Shown here piece after piece: positions 33,379-41,259 of a stretch of 64,000 nt of DNA. The notes below the pieces were generated by a model. The model was given only the letters and a program-made list of their open reading frames with translations. It did not search any database and was not told the origin of the DNA. A program made the position numbers and the translations under genes. The first letter of the stretch is position 1, and every line of letters starts with the position of its first letter. This DNA is from Peribacillus huizhouensis (GTDB taxonomy: Bacteria; Bacillota; Bacilli; Bacillales; DSM-1321). The stretch covers positions 1 to 64,000 of the forward strand of contig NZ_JACJHX010000015.1 in the NCBI RefSeq assembly GCF_014138605.1, given 5' to 3'.

Positions 33379-33919
33379 TTTTATTTCAGAAACAGAAAGA
33401 TTAGTAATAAGACCATTAAAAAATGAAGATTATCAAAATTGGCTTAACGAGTTTAAAAATAGATTTCCATCTCAGCATAGACACGATAAAGGAAAAATTG
33501 ATATGAGTGAATGTACTGAGGAATGGTTTCATAATTTGGTGAAGAAACACCAGACGTTAGCATTAAGTGATACAGCTCACATATTCGGTATCTTTCGGAA
33601 AAATGATGATATACACTTAGGGATGGTTGATTTTTCCACATTAGCAAGAGATAATTTTCAATGGGGTAGAATAGGATACATGATTCATAATCAGTTTTGG
33701 AGAAAAGGTTACGGCAAAGAGGCAGTAAAGGAAGCTCTAAATATAGCCTTTAAGGACTTGAATTTCCATCGTATTGAGGCTCATATAAACGTTGATAATG
33801 CACCTTCTATAAATTTAGCAGAGAGTGTAGGTATGGAATTTGAATGTGTTCGTAAAGGGTTTATATATGAATATGAAGAGTGGACTGACCATATGGTCTA
33901 TTACATAAATTCCAAGTAA
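33353..33919 (+). CDS. GNAT family N-acetyltransferase (RimJ/RimL-type)
   Basis: 188 residues from a TTG at 33353 behind aagaaggga. SETERLVIRPLKNEDYQNWL opening, WGRIGYMIHNQFWRKGYGKE (acetyl-CoA motif, R/KKGYGKE) and HRIEAHINVDNAPSINLAES-VGMEFECVRKGF (motif B), ending YINSK. This subgroup acetylates ribosomal-protein N-termini or small amines; the acceptor is not predictable. Length is normal. Flanked by two copies of the 110-bp repeat (33111-33225 and 33923-34040). Confidence 0.9.
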   Translation: MIKKAKTFDFISETERLVIRPLKNEDYQNWLNEFKNRFPSQHRHDKGKIDMSECTEEWFHNLVKKHQTLALSDTAHIFGIFRKNDDIHLGMVDFSTLARDNFQWGRIGYMIHNQFWRKGYGKEAVKEALNIAFKDLNFHRIEAHINVDNAPSINLAESVGMEFECVRKGFIYEYEEWTDHMVYYINSK

Positions 33920-33922
33920 TTT

Positions 33923-34040
33923 TTATTCAATAAACGGGTACTTTAATTCAACAGCGCGACCACCAATTTGGTGGTCTTTTCAATGTATGGAAATATCTAA
34001 AATCATACATTCAGAAAAGCCTTTTGTTCAACTAGCGAAG
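33923..34040 (+). repeat. Long cassette-type repeat, copy 3
   Basis: ATTCAATAAACGGGTACTTT then AATTCAACAGCG, perfect GACCACC/GGTGGTC hairpin, ATCTAAAATCATACATTCAG block, CTTTTGTTCAACTAGCG. Starts 4 bp after the GNAT stop. Confidence 0.75.
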
Positions 34041-34086
34041 AAGGTCGAATTGATTTTGTGGTAGGGCTTGGAGGATTGAAAAGAAT

Positions 34087-34260
34087 TTGAAATTAATTTT
34101 TGTTATTTCACTTATTTTATTTGGGAGTTTTTTAATTGGATTAACAATTGATGGATTTGGTAAGACAGGTAATATTATTATGCATGTAATAGGGGCTGGA
34201 TGTAATTTAGGAGCTGTTTTCATTGCAAAAGGCAAGAAAAAACAACAACAACCTTCTTAA
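34087..34260 (+). CDS. Small membrane protein, 57 residues
   Basis: TTG at 34087 with ggagg about 12 nt upstream. MKLIFVISLILFGSFLIGLT-type span, then GKTGNIIMHVIGAGCNLGAV (second span) and a basic tail AKGKKKQQQPS. Two spans, positive-inside. Unknown family. The start is uncertain because spacing is long. Confidence 0.45.
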   Translation: MKLIFVISLILFGSFLIGLTIDGFGKTGNIIMHVIGAGCNLGAVFIAKGKKKQQQPS

Positions 34261-34398
34261 AGTAAAGAGCGCTACAGTGAAAGAAGAATTTGCATAAAAC
34301 AGCTTTTTTATGCAGATACCATGCTTCTTCAGAAGCCGAAAATGTTGATTTATCAACCATGTAAAATCATGTATAAACGATAAAAATGGACCATTCGG

Positions 34399-34425
34399 AA
34401 CCCCTTGAGAACCAAGGGGTTTTAT
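34399..34425 (+). terminator. Hairpin terminator
   Basis: AACCCCTT GAGAACC AAGGGGTT followed by TTA. A TGCATAAAA/TTTTATGCA hairpin lies about 100 bp before it. Confidence 0.65.
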
Positions 34426-34497
34426 GTTTCGAAACTTCCGGAAATTGACTTTATGTAAACTAGATTTGTATAGAGTATTCATGTGATACTTTAAAGT

Positions 34498-34534
34498 CTT
34501 ATTCAACTAAAGGGCCATATTGTGGAACAACAAC
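34498..34534 (+). repeat. Cassette-type palindrome
   Basis: CTTATTCAACTAAAGGGCCA followed by TATTGTGGAACAAC. The following 34578-34670 contains a 30-codon open stretch behind TTG with little support. Confidence 0.65.
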
Positions 34535-34667
34535 TTTAGATTGTGAATGTTTGTACTTAGACGAAAGGGTGTGTTAGTTGAAGAAGGAGCCTCAAAATAA
34601 TCAAACTTTAAAGGAGGTTAACAGATTTAATAATGAGCAAACAACAATCTTTTACAAAAGAGCCAAA

Positions 34668-34712
34668 TAAAAAGATGACCCCTATTCTCAATTCAGAGAT
34701 CATCTTCTTTTT
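34668..34712. terminator. Bidirectional terminator of the ABC operon
   Basis: AAAAGATGA ... TCATCTTCTTTTT stem-loop 32 bp beyond the permease stop (minus strand), T-rich on both exits. Confidence 0.7.
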
Positions 34713-34743
34713 AATAGTCCCGTATGAAGGACACTTTTCTTTT

Positions 34744-36354
34744 TTACTCACTTACTAAATCCCGTTTTTTATAGCCGATGAAACCAATAACGATTATGAA
34801 GAGAGCCAATAATTTGATGAGGATGATGGCTCCCCATTTCCATTCTTCAATTGGAATTTTTGGAATATAGCTAAATACATCTAGGTTGGTTACGAATTCC
34901 GGAATCTCCATCATTTGCCCAAAATAACTGATAAAGAAAGTAAATAATAGATAAGCCCAAATGATCATCGTAAAGCGCGGCAACCAACCAATTAGGACAG
35001 ACAAAATGCCGATAAAGAAGAAAATCGCAGGTATCCACACAATCCCAGCCTTAGTAATTTCCCAGAAACTTAACGGTGTTTCCATGACACTTCGTTGGGC
35101 CAAATAGAGCCCTAATATTGCAGAAAATTGTCCAACCACTCCTAGTATGGAAGCCATTATCACATGGTACCAGTAAAATTTTGTGCGACTTAATTTAGTG
35201 GCATAAAGCTGATCCCAGTGCCCTTTCTTTTCTTCGTTTACGAGCCTCATGAGACTTCCTACAATAAAAATCGTAGTCAATAGAGATAAAATCACGAAGA
35301 GAACGCTCATAAATTGTTCTTGTATGGTGTAATCTGAATTATGAAGGAACATTTGCTTCATGATTTCATTTTCACTTACAAAATAATCCATATCTCCAAA
35401 AATGGACCCATACATAGCTCCACATATAAAGAGAGCGAAGAGCCAGCCAATAATAAATATTTTTTGCAGCCGTAATACAAGGCCAGGAAGACTCAACAGA
35501 CGTTCTTTTGCATGTGCATGCCCAGCGCGTTCTGGTAAATATCCAGCCCCCAGATCTCGAGCTTGTTCCAAAAGATAAGAAACTGCAATGAAAACGATAC
35601 TGGTAACAAAAGCAATGACGATTGGAAGCCAGCTATCACTAACGTAAACATTTACTAGATAACTCCATCCCAGCGGGTTGAACCAAGAACCATCTGGTGC
35701 GTTCATATCTGTTGCCATTCGAAGGATATAAAAAAAGCCAAGAGTCAAGAAGCTCAGTCCTCTTGCACTTCCAGCTCCAGCAGCTAATTGGACAAATATG
35801 AGTGCAATCATTGCCCATAAGAACCCTTGCATACCTAATGAAGCGGAATATAACAAATTACTGGAAAAATCCATTCCAGGTACATCTTGGACTTGTAGTA
35901 AGCCTGTAGAAAGAGCGATTATGACCAAATGTAAAAGAAGCATTTCGATAACGACTGCTGTCGTGTTGGCCAGTCGACCAACTTGAAAGGAACGAATAAG
36001 CTCTGTTGTTCCATCATCCTCTTCTTTTCTTGTCCGACTGACTACATGCATAATCGATACAATGGCAAATACGAGTGCCGTAAAGAGGATCATTTCATGT
36101 GCGTACATTGCTCCCACTGTATACGTTTCGGCAGTAGCTGATGTTGGTCCAAGCATGGCAATCATTGCTGGATTCTTTAAGGTTTCATACATAGCCATCA
36201 ATCCAGCAGGGTCTTTTCCATAGATTTCATACATTGCACTCGCAAAGCCGCCTGTGAAAAGACTTAAGGCCACTGCCCAAATGAGAAGCTTTAACCAATC
36301 TCTACGTAATGTATGAAGAAAGAGCATTCCAGTCATATTAAAGCAATTTTTCAT
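34744..36354 (-). CDS. ABC exporter permease (ABC-2 type, twelve-span)
   Basis: 536 residues from the ATG at 36354, preceded by taggtgagaaa; the frame also has a GTG just after the ATPase stop. The first half (MFLHTLRRDWLKLLIWAVAL ..., six spans) and second half (LVLRLQKIFIIGWLFALFIC ..., six spans) repeat each other, the internally duplicated form of ABC-2 permeases found in multidrug or peptide exporters. A polar block SRTRKEEDDGTTELIRSFQV follows span 3 and NEEKKGHWDQLYATKLSRTK its equivalent in half 2. The gene follows its ATPase by 9 bp. Likely exports a toxic or antibiotic compound; substrate unknown. Confidence 0.88.
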   Translation of the reverse strand: MKNCFNMTGMLFLHTLRRDWLKLLIWAVALSLFTGGFASAMYEIYGKDPAGLMAMYETLKNPAMIAMLGPTSATAETYTVGAMYAHEMILFTALVFAIVSIMHVVSRTRKEEDDGTTELIRSFQVGRLANTTAVVIEMLLLHLVIIALSTGLLQVQDVPGMDFSSNLLYSASLGMQGFLWAMIALIFVQLAAGAGSARGLSFLTLGFFYILRMATDMNAPDGSWFNPLGWSYLVNVYVSDSWLPIVIAFVTSIVFIAVSYLLEQARDLGAGYLPERAGHAHAKERLLSLPGLVLRLQKIFIIGWLFALFICGAMYGSIFGDMDYFVSENEIMKQMFLHNSDYTIQEQFMSVLFVILSLLTTIFIVGSLMRLVNEEKKGHWDQLYATKLSRTKFYWYHVIMASILGVVGQFSAILGLYLAQRSVMETPLSFWEITKAGIVWIPAIFFFIGILSVLIGWLPRFTMIIWAYLLFTFFISYFGQMMEIPEFVTNLDVFSYIPKIPIEEWKWGAIILIKLLALFIIVIGFIGYKKRDLVSE

Positions 36355-36363
36355 TTTTCTCAC

Positions 36364-37245
36364 CTACTTTCCAGTGTAATGACGCATAAACAATGCTTCA
36401 AGAGTCGGCGGTACACTCTCGAGCTTTGTTACATGGTAAGGCATGATTGCTTCTAGAATGGTCTCAATTTGATCAATATCGGCTTGGAAAACAGCTTCTT
36501 TGCCATTGATCACTAGGTCATGCACACCGCTCACCTGTTTTAATCCAATCGGTACGTCACGAGTCGTAACTTTGTATTGATATCGGGTTAAATGTCTTAA
36601 TTCATCTAATGTTCCAGTTTCAATTACTTCTCCTTGACGAATAATCGCTACGCGGTCACATAAGCGTTCTACCTCGCTTAAGATGTGGCTGGAAAGAAGG
36701 ATGGACTTTCCTTGATTTTTTAAATTTTCTACTTCCTCTTGAAAGACAGCTTCCATTAGAGGATCAAGACCGCTAGTTGGTTCATCAAAAATATAAAGTT
36801 CTGCATCACTAGCAAGTGCGGCAATAAGGGCAACTTTTTGACGGTTTCCTTTTGAATAAGTCCGTGCTTTTTTCTTAGGATCCAGGTGAAATTTTTGAAT
36901 TAATTCATCGCGTCGTGCATCGTTTTTCGTTCCCTGCATGCGCATAAAAACATCAATAATTTCTCCGCCTGTTAAATTTGGCCAAAGGTTTACATCGCCA
37001 GGAACGTAGGCAAGTCGTTTATGGATTTCAATCGAATCTTTCCAGACATCCTTCCCGAAGATTTTGGCTGCTCCTCCGCTAGATTTTATAATGCCCAGCA
37101 GAATGCGGATGGTCGTCGACTTTCCGGCTCCATTTGGTCCTATAAAACCTAATACTTCACCTCTTTTTAATTCCATCGTTACATTTTTTAAGGCTTGTGT
37201 TGATTTATATTTTTTTTGTAGGCCCTTAATTTCTGCTATAACCAT
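36364..37245 (-). CDS. ABC exporter ATP-binding protein
   Basis: 293 residues from the ATG at 37245, 8 nt after aggag; an earlier in-frame ATG touches that site. Walker A GPNGAGKST, Q-loop region, signature YSKGNRQK (degenerate LSGGQ), Walker B LYIFDEPTSGLD and switch His in LLSSHILSE are all present. A C-terminal extension (YQYKVTTRDVPIGLKQVSGV to the end) is typical for BcrA/drug-type ATPases. It energises the twelve-span permease encoded next. The pair is divergent from a TetR regulator that probably represses it. Confidence 0.92.
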   Translation of the reverse strand: MVIAEIKGLQKKYKSTQALKNVTMELKRGEVLGFIGPNGAGKSTTIRILLGIIKSSGGAAKIFGKDVWKDSIEIHKRLAYVPGDVNLWPNLTGGEIIDVFMRMQGTKNDARRDELIQKFHLDPKKKARTYSKGNRQKVALIAALASDAELYIFDEPTSGLDPLMEAVFQEEVENLKNQGKSILLSSHILSEVERLCDRVAIIRQGEVIETGTLDELRHLTRYQYKVTTRDVPIGLKQVSGVHDLVINGKEAVFQADIDQIETILEAIMPYHVTKLESVPPTLEALFMRHYTGK

Positions 37246-37328
37246 TCGTCTCATCTCCTATTCTGTGAAATTGAAGATTTTTACTAAAAAAATATTTATA
37301 GTTCATAATATACGCTCACTCCTATAGT

Positions 37329-37361
37329 AATTCAAACTATTTTTACTAAAACGTTTGAATT
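37329..37361. promoter_or_regulatory. Candidate TetR operator
   Basis: AATTCAAAC (37329-37337) and GTTTGAATT (37353-37361), perfect inverted repeat with a 15-bp centre, midway between the ABC operon and the tetR gene. Confidence 0.55.
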
Positions 37362-37429
37362 AGTTCAAAAAATCAAATACTATATATATGTAGAAAGTAA
37401 TTGAAAAACGGAAAAAATGTGGTGAGAAG

Positions 37430-38014
37430 ATGACGAAAAAAAATGGCTTTGATCTAAGACGTGAAAAGAAAATGAAAATTATTGAGGAAGCTACGCTTGA
37501 ATTGCTGAATAAAAAGGACATTTCAAATATAACCATGGACGAGATTGCAAAAAGTGCGGGTGTTAGTAAAGTAACCTTATTTAATTATTACAATACAAAA
37601 GATAATTTAATAAATACCGCGATTCAGAATTCATTTGCCTCTATCCATAAAGAATACGAACGATTGATTGAAAGTGATTTATCTTTTGAGCAAACGTATA
37701 TGGAACTCACGCAATATAAAATGAAAAAAATCCAAAGTACGACATCAGTGTTTTTTCATAATGTGATGCAGCAATTTGCAAGTGAACAGACTTTTTTTGA
37801 TAAGGATACACAAGAAACAAGTGATCGATTAGTTTTAAGAATGTTTCAAAAAGGGCGTAAAGAAGGAAAAATTAATCCCGCATATTCTGATGAGGTTTTA
37901 TTGATGTTTATGCATATTTTCACGGAGGGACTGAAGAGTCAAGCGATTAATAGTGATAACTTGATAAAATATAGCCCTCAAATCACTCAAATGTTTATGA
38001 ATGGCTTGCGTTAA
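37430..38014 (+). CDS. TetR/AcrR family repressor
   Basis: 194 residues. TetR-type DNA-binding domain: KIIEEATLELLNKKDISNIT, MDEIAKSAGVSKVTLFNYYN and TKDNLI (about 15-65). The ligand domain (66-194) is all-helical and specific. ATG after gtggtgagaag. Divergent from the ABC exporter genes with an inverted repeat between, so its probable job is ligand-relieved repression of the exporter. No cofactor motif is visible. Length typical. Confidence 0.92.
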   Translation: MTKKNGFDLRREKKMKIIEEATLELLNKKDISNITMDEIAKSAGVSKVTLFNYYNTKDNLINTAIQNSFASIHKEYERLIESDLSFEQTYMELTQYKMKKIQSTTSVFFHNVMQQFASEQTFFDKDTQETSDRLVLRMFQKGRKEGKINPAYSDEVLLMFMHIFTEGLKSQAINSDNLIKYSPQITQMFMNGLR

Positions 38015-38090
38015 AGTAATCTCGACAAATCGAACAAATTATTCGATATATGTGTTAAAGATTTAGGACAAATTTAATACTTATTGCTGC

Positions 38091-38163
38091 TTGTTTAGCT
38101 AAAGGGTGCTTTAGTTCAATAAGACATGTAGATGAGATCTTCAGCAATCGGGCGCTTTAATGC
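38091..38163 (+). repeat. Two cassette-type palindromes in tandem
   Basis: TTTAGCTAAAGGGTGCTTTA-GTTCAATAAG (about 38094-38123) and TTCAGCAATCGGGCGCTTTA-ATGC (38140-38163). Confidence 0.65.
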
Positions 38164-38192
38164 ATATGAATGATTTATAAGTGGAGGTTTAT

Positions 38193-38412
38193 ATGATGAC
38201 TTTTTTTTGATTGGAAAATTGATATGGCAGATAATCTTAAGCCATATGTAGATATTGAAAATAAAAGAATGGCTATTTTGACAAATGAGGATGATGAGAT
38301 TCATATGGCTTTAGAATTTGATGTGAATAATAACTTGGTTATGCACCCAAGATGGAATATTAATATTACTATCTTAGGGGATAAACACTTAAAGTTCACT
38401 ACTAATTCATAG
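38193..38412 (+). pseudogene. Small protein whose frame shifts at a T8 tract just after the start
   Basis: ATGATGAC starts at 38193, six nt behind a strong gtggagg. It runs into eight T (38201-38208) and, in that frame, stops at once. One base earlier or later the frame continues FDWKIDMADNLKPYVDIENK, RMAILTNEDDEIHMALEFDV and NNNLVMHPRWNINITILGDK to TAG at 38410-38412, about 70 residues. The downstream ATG at 38224 lacks a ribosome binding site. So the gene is either switched off by homopolymer slippage or a sequence error. Family not recognised; acidic soluble protein. Palindromes lie on both sides. Confidence 0.55.
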
Positions 38413-38454
38413 AATTTACAATAGATTAACCAAATAATGATATTTGATTATTCA

Positions 38455-38527
38455 AAGAAAAGGGCGCATTTCCAGAGTAGGGATTTGCGCTTTTTTACAT
38501 GAAAGGGCCATTAAATGGAAGATAACA
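38455..38527 (+). repeat. Cassette-type elements / GCGC hairpin
   Basis: GAAAAGGGCGCATTTCCAGA ... TTTGCGCTTTTTT, terminator-like, then TGAAAGGGCCATTAAATGGA (38500-38519). Located 45 bp after the previous stop. Confidence 0.55.
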
Positions 38528-38635
38528 ATTGCTTAACATAAGGCGATTTGAAATAATTGGTATATAGCCAAAGAGCGTTTTGGTATTAGATCAATCCTAT
38601 TTATAATATTTTGTTAGATAAGAGGAGTGGAGGGA

Positions 38636-38857
38636 ATGAAAGAAAATTTAAAATTTGCTTGGATAGCTTCGTGGTTTGCACTTGTGGGACAGCTAGTGTT
38701 TTTTATTGGAGTGTCGATTTTTACAGGAGAATGGCGTTATGTAATGTGGAGTTTTATGGTGAGTATGCTAGCTGGTGTTCCTAGTATGATTAATACTTGG
38801 CGAGCACAGAAAAAAGCGAACAACAATAAAATTGAACAAGTCCAAAAGAACTCTTAA
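38636..38857 (+). CDS. Small two-span membrane protein, 73 residues
   Basis: ATG at 38636 directly behind ggagtggaggga; a GTG nine bases earlier lies inside that site. MKENLKFAWIASWFALVGQL (span 1 to about 30), EWRYVMWSFMVSMLAGVPSM (span 2) and a polar tail RAQKKANNNKIEQVQKNS. Function unknown. A palindrome begins 3 bp after the stop (38860). Confidence 0.65.
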   Translation: MKENLKFAWIASWFALVGQLVFFIGVSIFTGEWRYVMWSFMVSMLAGVPSMINTWRAQKKANNNKIEQVQKNS

Positions 38858-38859
38858 TA

Positions 38860-38898
38860 TTCTTATTCGACAAAAGGGCGCGATTGTTGCAGAATGAT
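38860..38898 (+). repeat. Cassette-type palindrome
   Basis: TTCTTATTCGACAAAAGGGC followed by GCGATTGTTGCAGAATGA, 3 bp after a stop codon. Confidence 0.65.
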
Positions 38899-38979
38899 TG
38901 GGCTTTTAAACGACTTTATTGTTATTTCCACGAGTTCTTATTCAGTAATTGTACAAAGAATTAAACATCTTTATTTTTT

Positions 38980-39011
38980 ACACCGTCCACGTTTTCGGAC
39001 GGTGTAATGCG
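38980..39011 (+). terminator. Hairpin terminator between direct repeats
   Basis: ACACCGTCC / GGACGGTGT (38980-39005) then TTTTTT a little further. It is flanked by two copies of ATTAAACATCTTTATT (about 38961 and 39029), which suggests an inserted unit. Confidence 0.6.
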
Positions 39012-39087
39012 TTTTTTCTGATTCAAAATTAAACATCTTTATTATCATTACACATGAATGATATATGGAAGTTTGTGAACAAATGAA

Positions 39088-39115
39088 CTTAAACTAAAGG
39101 GCAGATTAGTTTAAG
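39088..39115 (+). repeat. Cassette-type palindrome, perfect 10-bp arms
   Basis: CTTAAACTAA / TTAGTTTAAG with spacer AGGGCAGA. Confidence 0.7.
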
Positions 39116-39167
39116 AAGCGAAACTTTCTGACTTTTCATCCGTATATAATGTCAGGGGGGGATTTTT

Positions 39168-39443
39168 ATTCATACAATAATAAATAGAATATCAATTGCA
39201 GTGATTGTACTAGTTGTAGTTTTATTTTTGGTAGATAAATCTATTTTAGGAGTTAATTTTATAGGGGTTATTCCTTTAATTTGTTTATTCTTAGTCACTT
39301 CCTACATTGGTAAATTAGAGAAAAAAGCTGAAATTGATAAAAAAGTAAAAATAATAAGTTGGATTTGTTTTTTTGCAACTGCAATTATAGGTTTAGTGCT
39401 AATTCTTTCGTTTCCTGATTTTTTTAATACATATGGTTTCTAG
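39168..39443 (+). CDS. Small three-span membrane protein, probable ATT start
   Basis: The only ribosome binding site (cagggggggat, 39152-39162) is 8 nt before an ATT at 39168. That ATT is in frame with IHTIINRISIAVIVLVVVLF and the rest; the first conventional start, GTG 39201, has no site. From ATT the protein is 91 residues with spans at about 8-24, 27-45 and 62-85 (IISWICFFATAIIGLVLILS). ATT is a rare start, known for infC; mutation of an ATG is the alternative. Unknown function. The downstream palindrome starts 23 bp after the stop. Confidence 0.5.
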   Translation: MHTIINRISIAVIVLVVVLFLVDKSILGVNFIGVIPLICLFLVTSYIGKLEKKAEIDKKVKIISWICFFATAIIGLVLILSFPDFFNTYGF

Positions 39444-39465
39444 ATCAACAGGAAACGGCTTTTAG

Positions 39466-39499
39466 CTTATTCAACAAAATGGTGCGTTAGTGGAATAAG
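39466..39499 (+). repeat. Cassette-type palindrome
   Basis: CTTATTCAACAAAATGGTGC followed by GTTAGTGGAATAAG; arms CTTATTC/GAATAAG. Confidence 0.65.
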
Positions 39500-39551
39500 G
39501 AGATTTAAAATAATCAATCTTTTTTATAAATTAACAGTTCTAAAATAAAAG

Positions 39552-39665
39552 AAAGCAATCGTTTTGATCAATCTTTATTCAAAACGATTGCTTTTTACAT
39601 TCAGTAAAATCAAGGATTTAAAGTGATTTATAATCAAACTTTATTTTAAAGCTACACTTTTTGAA
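39552..39665 (+). repeat. Type-1 conserved-loop hairpin copy G followed by type-2 hairpin
   Basis: Perfect 16-bp stem AAAGCAATCGTTTTGA / TCAAAACGATTGCTTT (39552-39567, 39579-39594) around TCAATCTTTAT, then TTTT. A second hairpin with loop TCAAACTTTAT lies at about 39619-39663, within arms AAAGTG...CACTTT. Same pair spacing as near 1.5 and 8.3 kb. Confidence 0.65.
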
Positions 39666-39993
39666 ATTAACCGAAGGTTGGCTAGTTTCGTGCGCTCATT
39701 TTCTTCGTAAACTGTCTGATTGTGTTCTTTTCGTTCTAATCAAATCTGTATAGTTAAATAAGTTAGGTAGTAATATAGAGAAAAACTGCGTATTTAAGAG
39801 ATAAGTGTTTGTTTATTGAGGGAGGTTAGTGGAATAAAAAGTGAATTAATCCATTATTATGTTAACTGCATAAATCGTTAATTTGCAATTATTTTGTGGT
39901 AATGAAATTAAATATCAAATAAAGGAAATATCTTCTTGACAGTCGAATTTTAGTATAGAACCATAATTAACTATTCCGATGAGGAGGATTCTT

Positions 39994-40503
39994 GTGCGTC
40001 CACGACCATTATCTATTGAAAATCCAGAGCATGCTAGGTATGTTAGTCTTGTGCCAGATGGAGATATTGAAGAAATACTTAGTAAGCAACGAACTAAGAC
40101 CATAACCCTCTTGAGCAGCATATCAGAGGAGTCAGCAAGGAAGGCGTACGCACCAGGGAAATGGACTTTAAAAGAAGTGATTGGGCATATGACCGACTCT
40201 GAACGTGTGATGTCGTATCGACTGCTTGCCATTGCACGAAATGAAAGTGCGCCACTCCCAGCAATGGATCAGGATCAATACGTTTCTGCAGCAAACTTCA
40301 ACAAATTATCCTGGGAGCAGCTACTAGCTGGTTTAGACACGGTACGCTCCAACACGTTAAGTCTTATTTCAACCATTGATGATGCAGCATGGGATCGTAA
40401 TGGAACTGTAATGAACAGCCCAGTTTCGGTAGGTACCCTTGCATATGGCATTGTCGGGCACGAGTTACACCATATGAAAGTGATTAGTGATAAATATTTA
40501 TAA
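39994..40503 (+). CDS. DinB-family putative metal-dependent protein
   Basis: 169 residues from GTG 39994, 5 nt after gaggagg; an upstream ATG overlaps the site. DinB four-helix bundle with the three metal-ligand histidines in KEVIGHMTDSERVM and GIVGHELHHMKVI, and the typical YAPGKWTLKE opening. Family members are thiol-dependent or DNA-damage-inducible enzymes; the reaction of this member is unknown. Length normal. Stand-alone gene with its own strong terminator. Confidence 0.88.
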   Translation: MRPRPLSIENPEHARYVSLVPDGDIEEILSKQRTKTITLLSSISEESARKAYAPGKWTLKEVIGHMTDSERVMSYRLLAIARNESAPLPAMDQDQYVSAANFNKLSWEQLLAGLDTVRSNTLSLISTIDDAAWDRNGTVMNSPVSVGTLAYGIVGHELHHMKVISDKYL

Positions 40504-40520
40504 GTCTTTTTCTATTAATT

Positions 40521-40564
40521 AAAAAACCTAATTTCTCATTTAATGCTGAGAAATTAGGTTTTTT
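40521..40564 (+). terminator. Strong Rho-independent terminator
   Basis: AAAAAACCTAATTTCTCA / TGAGAAATTAGGTTTTTT, 18-bp perfect stem, 17 bp after the DinB stop. Confidence 0.92.
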
Positions 40565-40581
40565 AATATTGAAACTTCCTT

Positions 40582-40715
40582 AAGGTTGTAAATCCGCATT
40601 TTCCTGACGCTACTGTACAGAGATAATAAAGTTGTTTAATTTACAATAAAGTCATTAAAAAATAATAATGTTGTTTAAAAATCCTTATGTCACTAACGGT
40701 GCAGGTTAGTTCAAG
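40582..40715. repeat. Composite: TGCGGATTTACAA element, AATAAAGT tandem units, cassette-type palindrome
   Basis: TTGTAAATCCGCATTTTCCT-GAC (40586-40608; inverted copy at 32439). Then AATAAAGTTGTTTAA / AATAAAGTCATTAAA / AATAATGTTGTTTAA units (40624-40680), and ACTAAC GGTGCAG GTTAGT (40692-40710). The first two elements recur as inverted copies around the cassette region. Confidence 0.6.
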
Positions 40716-40816
40716 AGAGATTCAGGCTAAAATTACCTGATGTAATACATAAAAATAACAATTATTATTGATTAGAAAACAAAACAAAGTATAAAAATGG
40801 ATGTGAAACACACATT

Positions 40817-41089
40817 ATGGATTTGATTGATTTTGTTTTTTTAATAATAATGGCAGTTATTTATGTTGTAACATCTAAAGAAATGAAATTAGCAATATTT
40901 GATTATTTATTAATAATTTTACCTTTTTACTGTATTTATTATTTAATTGGTTTCTTGTTAAACATCCATAGAGATTTTCTTAACACTATCAGTATTATCG
41001 TGTGGTTATTAATGATAAATCGTTTCTTCAAGATTAGTTCAAAAATCAGAAAATATATAGTCAAAAGAAAAATGAGTAGACATTGGTGA
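40817..41089 (+). CDS. Small membrane protein, 90 residues
   Basis: MDLIDFVFLIIMAVIYVVTS, FDYLLIILPFYCIYYLIGFL and FLNTISIIVWLLMINRFF give three spans, with a basic tail KISSKIRKYIVKRKMSRHW. ATG at 40817 has only a weak ggatgtgaaa upstream. Unrecognised family. Its TGA (41087-41089) forms the first bases of the following palindrome TGAACTAACAGGTGCTTTAG, as in other cassettes. Confidence 0.55.
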   Translation: MDLIDFVFLIIMAVIYVVTSKEMKLAIFDYLLIILPFYCIYYLIGFLLNIHRDFLNTISIIVWLLMINRFFKISSKIRKYIVKRKMSRHW

Positions 41090-41119
41090 ACTAACAGGTG
41101 CTTTAGCTCAATAAGGGAG
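41087..41119 (+). repeat. Cassette-type palindrome overlapping a stop codon
   Basis: TGAACTAACAGGTGCTTTAG then CTCAATAAGGGAG. Followed at 41151-41171 by an AAGGTCTTT/AAAGACCTT hairpin. Confidence 0.7.
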
Positions 41120-41259
41120 GATGCTGAAGCAACCTTTTTGTTATGCAAAAAAGGTCTTTTCCAAAGACCTTAAAGGAGTAATATCCGGTAGACAAATAAT
41201 TGTTACAAGGGTGGGAGGATATTAAAAATATCTTATCAATTATCAGGAGGATTTATGGA

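Noticed and set aside
34032-34506. Two minus-strand frames
   Set aside because: They cover terminators, repeats and the small plus-strand membrane gene, without start signals.
39915-40294. Minus-strand frames of 105 and 66 codons
   Set aside because: Complement of the DinB gene.
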